Source: Tilletia caries
Lineage: Eukaryota; Basidiomycota; Exobasidiomycetes; Tilletiales; Tilletiaceae
Direction of reading: 5' to 3'
Length of the DNA: 64,000 bases
Assembly (NCBI GenBank): GCA_032718865.1
Contig: JALUTQ010000040.1
Coordinates: 1,485,651-1,549,650, forward strand
Shown piece after piece: positions 25,064 to 33,761 of the stretch (its first letter is position 1; each line of letters begins with the position of its first letter). Below the pieces are notes generated by a model. That model did not search any database and was not told the origin of the DNA. It saw only the letters and a list, made by a program, of their open reading frames with translations. A program made the translations under genes and the position numbers.

Positions 25064-26755
25064 TCATTCATTAGCACGAGGGAGAGAGCGGCCTGAAAGA
25101 CTGAGTGTTGATGTGGAAGACGTTGGCATAGAGACGACGTTTGTACTCGCAACGCTCGAGGTTCGTTCCAGCTGGGCTCTCAGCTTCCTGTTCTCATCCT
25201 CCAACCTGTCCTGCTTCCGCTTGAACGCGATCTTCTCCGCAATCCATGCTTGATGTTCGCGAAGCTCATCCGCCCTGAGCGCGCGACCAGCCTCCCTATA
25301 CAAGGCGGTGCCCGAGATGAATGAGTCGTGCATGTCTTGAGTCATCTTTCGCAGCGTCGCGTGGTCCGGATTGCAGATATTAGGGCTGGCCCACACAACA
25401 TCCTTCGTCTCGTGTCGTCCGTGCTCGAGGTGTGCAAATCCTACGAACATCGCAGTTCCTGTGACCTGGCAGAGCACAGCAGCCTGTCGAAGCGAGGGAG
25501 AGATGAGACACAAGCTATATGTCAGATTCATTCACGCTGATGTACCGCAGCACAGTATTCCTAAATCCTGACCTTTTTCAATGATGCGATGCAACTGCCT
25601 GCCAATGATTCTATTACGGGCCGCCGTATCTGCCTCATAGTCGTGCATCTTTTGCGCGTGTTCGTGAGCTTTGTCCACGTTGACTTCGATTTTTGGATAG
25701 AAAATGGTCATCAGCTCACGTCAGAACCTAGAGAGGGTATCTGAGGGTATTACTCACGCCATATTGCACGCCTTTGAGCCTCTGTGGCTCTCACTCCCTT
25801 CTGCTTTGCCTCGCCCTCTTGGCCCTCCTTGATGATACCGATGTCTTCTTCTTCCTCCTCTCCTTCTCCTTCGTCCTCTTCCTCATTGCCCGCTCTCTCC
25901 GTTTCTCCGGTATCGGTGTGGCGCTCTGAAATTCCGTATAGATCGGAAGAGAATTGACAGAGTAAATAGTGTTAGCCATTGAATCAGCTTTGGTACCAGC
26001 TTGTCGATCTCTGCATTTAACGTACGCGTAGTCACGATGCTTTCCTCCCCTTGAACTTGAACTTGAACTTGAACAGAAGTCTGTTCGGTCGATTGATTGT
26101 TTGTCACGTCTGGAAACGGCAGACGAGGTTGGATGACCAAAGAACGAGCGTTTGTATTGGCCGCGTCATGATTCATAGACCCAAGAAAGGCGGGTGTATC
26201 GGCTGAAGCTGAGGGTCCAAGGGGCGCAGGATCCGTGGGCATCTCCGTACCTGCCGGTCCAGTGTCTTCTCCCGCAGCACCAGCCGACGATTTGATGCCA
26301 CCAGAGTCGTAGGAGGGGGATTCGTCTGCTGCGGCCGTGGGAGAAGGCACTGGACCTGCAGATACCGCACTTGTCTGAACCGCATTGATCTTATCTGCTG
26401 CTGCAAGAGATAATGAGGAGAGGGATCAGAGAGGGAGGGAGAGAGGGTAGGAGAGAAGAATAAGAATATAAGATTAGCAAGACGACATAAGTAAAGCTGA
26501 CTTGGTCTGATGCTCACCGCCTCGCTGCTTCTTGTTCTTGCTGTGCTTGCACGGTACTGGGGCACGCTGAGAGGGATCAGCCTCGTCCATGCAACCTAGC
26601 CTGCAGCGACGTACACCTGAATAGGAAGAGAGGAAGGGTCATGTCAGTACAGAGGTCAGAGAATGGAGATGCGCTTGAGGCTTGAGCAGAGACTAGAGAG
26701 ACATACCGTCTTTGACGCGCGATTCCACCGCAACGGACTGACGCGCACGAGCCAT
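25064..26755 (-). CDS. KDZ-element accessory gene, unknown function
   Basis: Convergent with the transposase. Exons 26755-26707, 26616-26518 and 26400-25997 join in phase, starting MARARQSVAVESRVKDG and continuing with a Cys-rich basic segment (RRCRLGCMDEADPSQRAPVPC, one residue shown short of its lysines). Then comes an acidic S/P-rich stretch, a strongly charged region, and a C-terminal part with a predicted coiled coil (KIAFKRKQDRLEDENRKLRA backwards from the stop at 25064). Exon joins below 25997 are uncertain. I do not recognise a domain. Location inside the element, compact convergent layout and coiled coil suggest a partner protein of the transposase, such as a DNA-binding or oligomerising subunit; this is inference. 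Confidence 0.5.
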
Positions 26756-26846
26756 AACAGAGCTTGCGCAGAGCTCTGTGTTATCCTCGGGAGAGATACG
26801 AGAGCTGTAAAGGGAGAATTGTGCCGGTAGGGAACGATGGGCTGAA

Positions 26847-26916
26847 GGGACACCTGGTGGTCCTTTCGATCGTCAACAGGCCGCGCCGTGTTTACATGAG
26901 ACCACCTGGTGTCCCT
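26847..26916. repeat. Right subterminal repeats of the KDZ element
   Basis: GGGACACCTGGTGGTCC at 26847-26863 (inverse of the left motif) and GACCACCTGGTGTCCCT at 26900-26916. The second differs from the left motif only at the central base. Confidence 0.65.
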
Positions 26917-26973
26917 CTCTCTCAGCCTCTCTGTGGTCTGTCTTTTTGTGGGGTCTCTGTGGTGAACTGTCCC

Positions 26974-27216
26974 GAGGACGGAGGAGACCGGTGGGGAATG
27001 ATCTCTGGAGAAGAGAATCGATGAATGAACATGGCCGAACCACCGAAGGGATCAGCCCGACGGTGTACCCACACTCCTTCTTGTCTACTTCCTCTTACTT
27101 GACTTAGGCAATCAGACAGACACACACCCTTGCTCCAAGAACACTGGACTGAGGTACGTCTAGAGATTGCCCGCGCACTGAGCTACCTACTACCTACGGA
27201 GCCTCGTTATTCGACT
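26974..27216 (+). repeat. 5' LTR of copia A, right fragment
   Basis: 243 bases matching 33298-33540 with one visible difference (GACT versus AACT at the end). The primer-binding site follows directly. Confidence 0.93.
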
Positions 27217-27257
27217 TGGTAGCTCCGCCTCGTCCCCTTACAGTACTCTATCCCAAC

Positions 27258-29048
27258 ATGGCCTCGATTCCAACCTCGGCCGGCGATGACAACGCCTCGC
27301 AGCGTGAGCCCACGCTGAAGGACATCTTCGACATGATGCAGGGCATCCAGCAAGAGCAAGCGGCTCAGCGCGTCGTACTTGCGCGTCTCAGCTCTGCCCC
27401 GGGCGTCTCCTTCCAGGACGACGCACTTCGAACTCCTCCCGGTCAAATCGGAGGAGGCATGCGAACTCAAGACGCGCGGCTTCTAGGCGAGCCGCAGTCC
27501 ACACCCGGATCCGACACTGCCGTCCCGCCTCCGCTCCAGCCCGGTCACGTCGGAGGTCCCTACGGCTGGACTCCTGTTGCGCCGGAACGAGACAGCCGAT
27601 CCGCGCGAGCCCGGCCGAGCCTGGGAGTCTCTGGCTTCCCGCTATCTCCTCAGGCCAGCCCAGCTCTTCCCCGCGGCCAAGGCCCGCCTCATACGCAGAC
27701 GAGGCCGGGGTTCACACCCTATCGATCCACTCCTCGCGATTCCGACCCGACTCTGCAAGGAGTGAAGGAGGATCTGCTCACCGTCCACAATGACTACCTC
27801 CGCGATCTACACCCAGACTGGACGGATGCGAGGATCGAATCTGAGGCTAGAATCAAGACAGCCGAGGACTACCTCGCTATGCGCAAGCGCGCTATCGAGG
27901 AGACACTGACAGGCACCGTCAGCCCCACCAAGGCCCCTAACGATACCGGTCGCCCATACCGTCGAGTCAATTGGGACATGGTCAAGATCATCACAAAGCT
28001 CGGATGGAACAACTGGTCCGACTGGCGTTCTCGGATCTACAGCCTGTTGGGCACCGTGCCCGGAGCCATCGGCGTCCTTGAAGGCACGATCTACGGTCCA
28101 CGGTACCTCGACCCGGACGACCTTTCCGCACACCCGAACTATGACGAGGCTCTGGACCTTGAGCTCGGACAGGTGATCCAATCCTGCACCGAGCCGGAAG
28201 TCAACTCGCTCCTCCTCAAGCCCATCTCGGACGGCGAGCTCCGTGGCTCCTTTTTCTATCGAGAGTTGCGGATTTGGCTCGTCCCCAACCAAGGCTATGC
28301 AGCCCTCAAGCTCATCGCAAAGATGGGTCAGCACCGCCAAGGCGAAGGAGAATCAGTCCGTCAGTTCGGAGAGAGGCTGCGCCGGTTCTACCTTGAACTG
28401 CAGTCAGCAGGAGAAACCCTCGCCCAGACGAAGCAGGTCGGCTTCCTCCTGACCGGACTCCGATTCCGCTTCCACACCGTCAGAGACAGTGTCGTCTCTC
28501 GTCAGGCGGCCGGAGAGGCGTTCACGTTCGAGAAGGCACTTCACATTCTCGCGGAAGCGGAGGAATCTTTCGGTGCATTCGACGACCAACGTCGAAACGC
28601 ACCGTCGGCTCGGAACATTCCTCCCCTGTCTCGCCCGAGCGCCCACGCTGCAGAAGAAGACTCGGACGGTTATGATTTCGCGGAGGACATGGGCGAAAAC
28701 GACATCCAGGCATTCGCAGCCCAATTTGCCCGCAATTTCATCGCCCGACGTCGCGCAACGAACGGCAGTTCGTTCAGCGGTGCGTGCTTCAACTGCAAGA
28801 AGACAGGACATCGAGCGGCCGAATGTCCGGAGGATCGAGGCCCGACTCAGAATGTCTCCCCTCCTGGAGCTCACGTTGCTCAACACCAAACAGGTCAAGC
28901 AACACCAGTCCCAACCCACACATGTGGGAAGGATATCGCGCGCGCCTCGTTCGCCAACGTGCCTGCCATCGGTGCGTTCGAAGCACAGGTCTGGGAAGAT
29001 GAGCTAGACGCTCTCCCCTCCGCGATGAACGTTGTTACGTCGGCATAG
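27258..29048 (+). CDS. gag: Copia A Gag polyprotein
   Basis: Starts at the ATG at 27258 (the frame is open further left only with a TTG) and ends with TAG at 29046-29048; 596 residues. The middle has the copia Gag helical region and the C-terminal part a CCHC zinc knuckle (CFNCKKTGHRAAEC) that packages RNA. Pol follows in the same frame, so Gag-Pol is probably made by reading through the UAG. Gag is otherwise uninterrupted. Confidence 0.9.
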   Translation: MASIPTSAGDDNASQREPTLKDIFDMMQGIQQEQAAQRVVLARLSSAPGVSFQDDALRTPPGQIGGGMRTQDARLLGEPQSTPGSDTAVPPPLQPGHVGGPYGWTPVAPERDSRSARARPSLGVSGFPLSPQASPALPRGQGPPHTQTRPGFTPYRSTPRDSDPTLQGVKEDLLTVHNDYLRDLHPDWTDARIESEARIKTAEDYLAMRKRAIEETLTGTVSPTKAPNDTGRPYRRVNWDMVKIITKLGWNNWSDWRSRIYSLLGTVPGAIGVLEGTIYGPRYLDPDDLSAHPNYDEALDLELGQVIQSCTEPEVNSLLLKPISDGELRGSFFYRELRIWLVPNQGYAALKLIAKMGQHRQGEGESVRQFGERLRRFYLELQSAGETLAQTKQVGFLLTGLRFRFHTVRDSVVSRQAAGEAFTFEKALHILAEAEESFGAFDDQRRNAPSARNIPPLSRPSAHAAEEDSDGYDFAEDMGENDIQAFAAQFARNFIARRRATNGSSFSGACFNCKKTGHRAAECPEDRGPTQNVSPPGAHVAQHQTGQATPVPTHTCGKDIARASFANVPAIGAFEAQVWEDELDALPSAMNVVTSA

Positions 29049-29083
29049 GATGTCGCGGCGGTCCGGGAAACCCCCGCTCCGCC
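29046..29083 (+). promoter_or_regulatory. Candidate UAG readthrough signal between gag and pol
   Basis: TAG at 29046-29048, an 8-base spacer, then a hairpin at 29057-29083: outer stem GGCGG/CCGCC, a 2x2 internal loop, inner stem CGGG/CCCG and a five-base loop. Pol continues in the same frame after the stop. A structured element about 8 bases after UAG is the layout known from gammaretroviral gag-pol readthrough. Confidence 0.6.
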
Positions 29084-32000
29084 ACCACCACCTCTGCCAG
29101 GCGAACACTGGCCGGTACCATGGATACTCGACTCTGGGGCGACTCATCATTTCATCAATGATGTCAGCTTCCTGGAGCGCGGTACCGTTGCCCGGGACCA
29201 CAAGATGATCCGCATCGCGGATGGGAAGAAGATCCCAGCGAGTCATCGAGGATCAGTGACAATCACAATCAAGGCCGAACCCGCTTTGAGCGTCACCTTG
29301 CACAAAGTTTACGTTGTACCCGCCTTCCCTCATAATCTTCTATCAGTCCAACGTTTAAACCAAGCGGGCATCAGCGTCAATTTCCCGCACACTGCTTCGA
29401 ATACAGTGCTCGTGAACGATGGACTGCATCACGCCCTTATGCGTGACGTACACAGTGGTGCCACTGTAGTACATACTCGACCTTTCGAGCCAGATCGTGC
29501 TACCGGAGCGGTGTTAGCTGATCATGAATCTGGTTTAAGGTGCTCTGCATCACCTCCGCGTCTGCGTTCGTTGGGACGGCCGGGGTGCTCTGTATCACGT
29601 CCCGCCCTTTCCCCCTGTTACACCTCGACCTCGGTGTATGCGCTCCACAGGGAAGGGGCACAGCTCTCAGGTACGTCGCTGCGTCACGTACCTCTTGCTG
29701 TTACTGGGACATTGGATGACTCTTTTTGTCTTGGTTGCAGAACCGACTTGACTGCGTCGGCGGCAGCTCAAGACGACAAAGTGGAGAATGGGGTGGAAGA
29801 GGGCAGGAGGGAAGGAGATGCAGAAGAGGAAAGCGACGGACAGAGGGCTCTGCGTCAGGAGCGGAGGGTGATCCGCTGGCACCAGCGGTTCGCGCACATG
29901 AGTTTCAGCTCCATCGCTCGGCTCATCGGTCTCGGTGTTGAGGGTCTACAGCACCTCAACAAGTCTGCTGCCCTTCGCCTCGTCGACCGAGAGGACAGAT
30001 GCGACGCGTGCGCAATATCCAACATCAAGGAATCGTCGTTCAAGGCCTCCAATTCCAGGGCAGAAGCACGCGGCGAGCTCGGTCATTGCGACCTTTCGGG
30101 GCCTTACACGGGCAACACCGAGTACACGCACGCAGCGAGTACCCTGGATGACAACTCTAGGAAGGGGTGGTGCTTCCCGATTGCAGACAAGTCGAGCGCA
30201 ACGGTGACAAAGGTGCTACAACGGTGGGCGCGTCAAGTTGAAACATATACCGGTCGTAAGATCAAAACACTTCACACCGATAATGGAACGGAGTTCGACA
30301 ACACTGCGATGGACAAGTGGGCAGCGGAGGAGGGCATCAGCTGGCGTTGGACGGTACCGGGATCTAGCGAGCAGAACGGTCGGGTCGAACGGTTCCAGGG
30401 CATCATTCAAGAACGTGGACGCGCCATGTTGACAGCAGCACGGCTTCCCATTGGATTCTGGCCGTTCGCTTGGCGATATGCTGCCTACCTGGTGAACCGC
30501 ACGCCGCACCGCAGCCTAGGGTTCAAGATCCCTCAAGAGCTTTGGTCCGGCAAGCCGGTCGACCTGTCCATGCTGCGTACTTTCGGATGTCTCTGTTGGA
30601 CCATGCAAGACGCTCGGCATCGGCCCGACGGAAAGCTCTCCGCTCGCGGCGTTCGAGGAACGTTCCTTGGCTTGTCGGAAGATCGGAAAGGTTGGCTAGT
30701 ATACGTACCATCGGACACCACCAATCCTCTGCGTTACAGCCGGTCAGTCGTTTTCGACGAAACAAGGACATACGACGAAGGACACTCGCTCGACATACTG
30801 CAGCAACATACGTCCCGACCGGATGACGCCGTCGAGGTGGTGTTACCTTACCCTCGCAGACGTCGCCGAGTCGGGGAGGGGGAGAAAGACCCACTTCTCA
30901 TTCCTTCCGACCTACGCGACGATGACGAGGGCCTGGGCGGCATCACCAAATATAGCGACATTGTCATATCACCGCTCCCAGTGCCCAACACCGCGACAAT
31001 GGACCCGCCAGAGATTGGGGAACAGGAGGCGATTGAGCAGGAGGGGGCGCTGGAAGAGGTGATGGAGCAGGAGGGGGCGTTGGAAGAGGTGATGGAGCAG
31101 AAGGAGGCATTGGAGGAGGGCGCGCTGGAAGAGGTCACGGAGACATCAGGGGTAGATGGATCGCCGAAGACGCAAAACGGAGCCAAGGGCCGAGGCAAAA
31201 AGGCAAAGGGGACAAAGCCAATGAGACAGAGTCCGAGGCTACACGACGTCCAGGCGTTGGGTGCATCCCTGCGGGTGCACGAGATCAACAACGAGTGGTG
31301 CAAGCTCGAGCTACTCGGAATTACGGAATGCTCCGAGGTGGAAGGGATGGCCTTGCTCGCCAACCAAGGACATGAGGCGAGAACTCTGGACGGACAGCTG
31401 CTCGAGCCAAGCACATTCGCTCAAGCACTCTCCCGCGAGGACAAGGACGAATGGAAGGCCTCCATGGACGACGAATACAAGTCCCTCATCGAAATGGGTA
31501 CTTGGGAACTCTGCCATCCACCCCCCGGCCGGAAGCTCATAGGATGTCGATGGGTCTATAAGGTCAAAACGAATCCAGAGGGACAAGCGATCCGAAAGAA
31601 GTCAAGGCTGGTCGCACAAGGATACACGCAAGTTGAGGGTGTGGACTATGACGAGACCTTTGCCCCAGTCGCCAGGCTTAGTGCACTGCGAATGATGGTC
31701 ACATTGGCTGTCCAATTCGACCTCAAACTCCACGGCATGGATGTCAAGACGGCATACCTCAACGGGGAATTGGATGTGGACATATACATGAAGCAGTCAC
31801 CCGGATACGACGATGGATCGGGGAAGGTATGCCGCCTCCTTCGCACGCTCTACGGGCTGAAGCAATCCGGGCGCTATTGGTACCACAAACTCAGGGACAA
31901 GTTACTCGGTGCAGACTTCCGTCAACTGCAGAGCGAGCCATGCCTGTTCTTGTGATAGATGGCTCCACGTGGTTAGTCCACGTGGCCACTATCTTATCTC

Positions 32001-33296
32001 TTCTCTTCACCATCTCCTCTCCCTTTTCTCGCACGCGCTCGCATAGCAACAGTTCCTCCTCCACATTTCCCACGCTCACTTCTCTCTCGCCCACATCCTT
32101 GGCCTCCCCGAGCTCATCCTTTGTACTTAGCTTTCCTTCCTGGTGAATTCACTCTACGCTTCACTTGTATAGCTTGTCTATTACAGTTCTACAAGCCGAC
32201 AAAGCAAGGACCGATCATCATCCTCGTCTACGTTGACGATGTGGCAATCGCGGCCCCGACCGAGGAGAGCGTCCGCGAGATCAAGAGCCAGTTCACGTCG
32301 TGGTTCAAAATGACTGATAATGGCCCATTGACGTCGATGCTCGGTATTCGCATCCAGAGGTCGAAATGTGGCCGGATCGCGACGATGAACCAGACCGGTT
32401 ACATTGACCAGGTTCTCCAGCGATATGGGATGTCCGCCTGCAAGCCTTCCAGCACTCCAATGGCCGAATCATCGAAACATCTTGGACCTAGGGAAGGGTC
32501 AATAGCTACGAAGCAGGAGAGGCACTACTTTGCCGCTCTCATTGGGTGCCTGCTTTGGCTGGCCCAGGGAACCAGGATGGACATCGCCTATCAGGTGGGG
32601 AAACTGGCACGCTTCATGGGTAGTCCATCGACGGAACACGTTGCGGCAGCTATGAGGGTGCTCAGGTACCTCGCAGGCACAAGGGAATTGGGACTGCGCT
32701 TCCGACACAGTCAGCTTGCACAGCTTGTGGGATACTCGGACTCAGACCACGGAGCCGATCCCACCACCAGGAGAAGCGTGACGGGCTACGTCTTTTACCT
32801 GTATGGGAACCCGGTCACTTGGAGGTCAAAGCTCCAAGACACGGTATCGGTGTCGTCGACCGAAGCCGAATACGTGGCTCTCTCGGAGGCAACAAGGGAG
32901 GCCATTTGGGCAGTACAGCTTCTGGGGGAACTGCGATTGCGAGAGAAGGGTGCGGTGGATTTGTACACCGACAACACGGGAGCAGAGGCGTTGGCCAGGA
33001 ACCCACAGGCACACCAGCGGACAAAACACATCGACATCCACCACCACCTGGTTCGCGACAACAACAACAATGGCACGATCAAGGTCAAGAGAGTCGACAC
33101 CGACGACAACCCTGCCGACCTCCTCACGAAAACAGTCACCTTCGCGCGGCTCACGTCAGGGAGGGAACAACTAGGATTGGGTTCCACGGCACTGGTGGCC
33201 GAGTTCGATTGTTTTTGGGCGGCTCTTACAACGAACGCGGGAGGGGGAGTTGAAGAACGGCGCGCTCGAGACGAGCCGGTGATGATGGAACGGTAG
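29049..33296 (+). pseudogene. pol: Copia A Pol (protease, integrase, RT, RNase H), split by a solo LTR
   Basis: Same frame as gag. Protease WILDSGATHHF at 29120; integrase with HxxxxH and CDAC zinc residues near 29880-30010 and catalytic blocks HTDNGTEFD and EQNGRVERFQG; RT with CRWVYKVKTN, GMDVKTAYLNG and, after the insertion, LVYVDDVAI; RNase H with YSDSDHGAD and STEAEYVAL. The 235-bp insertion at 31951-32185 adds stops directly after EPCLF. Removing one copy of the duplication restores EPCLFYKPT in frame, so the reading frame was intact before the hit. A short EQEGALEEVM repeat lies at 31020-31130 between integrase and RT. Confidence 0.92.
31951..32185. mobile_element. Solo LTR (235 bp) inside the copia A reverse transcriptase
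   Basis: Begins TGTGATAG and ends CTATTACA, a TG...CA inverted terminus with 7 of 8 bases complementary. It is flanked by GTTCT on both sides (31946-31950 and 32186-32190). No internal region remains. It contains two CCACGTGG palindromes (E-box type) five bases apart near its start. It could be a complete non-autonomous LTR unit rather than a recombination product. Confidence 0.85.
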
Positions 33297-33540
33297 AGAG
33301 GACGGAGGAGACCGGTGGGGAATGATCTCTGGAGAAGAGAATCGATGAATGAACATGGCCGAACCACCGAAGGGATCAGCCCGACGGTGTACCCACACTC
33401 CTTCTTGTCTACTTCCTCTTACTTGACTTAGGCAATCAGACAGACACACACCCTTGCTCCAAGAACACTGGACTGAGGTACGTCTAGAGATTGCCCGCGC
33501 ACTGAGCTACCTACTACCTACGGAGCCTCGTTATTCAACT
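33248..33540 (+). repeat. 3' LTR of copia A
   Basis: 293 bp, starts AGTTGAAGAACGG and ends TTATTCAACT, followed by the duplication ACAAA. The pol stop lies 49 bases inside it. Confidence 0.93.
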
Positions 33541-33761
33541 ACAAACAAAGGAAGGAGCGAGAAAGGCTCCGAGCAGTGTCACGTGCTGTGTCTCGTGTCG
33601 CGTCTCCCATCAACACGCTCGACGCGTTCCCTCCCAATCAATCCAACACTTTCCTGCCACTGCCTTCCCTCATTTTTCTCTCTCTCTCTCTCTGCCACTC
33701 TCTGCCTTCCCTCACGCGTCCACACACTCGACGCGTCTATTCTTCGCGCGCCCAGGTGACC

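Larger units (their letters stand above)
21290..26973. mobile_element. KDZ-superfamily DNA transposon inserted in the copia A 5' LTR
   Basis: 5.7 kb lying exactly between the two fragments of the copia A 5' LTR. It carries a KDZ transposase gene (+) and a second gene (-) whose stops are only about 20 bases apart. A 15-base motif ACCACC(A/T)GGTGTCC or its complement occurs twice near each end. I do not find a clean long inverted repeat or the 8-bp duplication reported for Zisupton-type elements, and 35 LTR bases are lost at the site, so the exact termini are uncertain. Confidence 0.8.
21275..33540 (+). mobile_element. Ty1/copia retrotransposon (copy A), interrupted by two other elements
   Basis: The 3' LTR is 33248-33540 (293 bp, ends AGTTG and CAACT). 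The 5' LTR is split: its first 15 bases are at 21275-21289 and the rest at 26974-27216. The target duplication ACAAA is found at 21270-21274 and 33541-33545, which proves the outer boundaries. A purine tract sits just before the 3' LTR (33239-33247) and a primer-binding site starting TGGTAGCTCCGCC follows the 5' LTR at 27217. Over the 243 comparable bases the LTRs differ by eye at one position, so insertion was recent. Order gag, protease, integrase, RT and RNase H defines copia. Confidence 0.93.

Noticed and set aside
29205..31955. Independent start for copia A pol at 29205
   Set aside because: The frame begins directly after the gag TAG and the protease motif at about 29120 lies upstream of 29205.
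31952..32186. Intron in copia A reverse transcriptase
   Set aside because: GT and AG are present but splicing shifts the frame; the GTTCT duplication and TG...CA ends show an inserted LTR instead.
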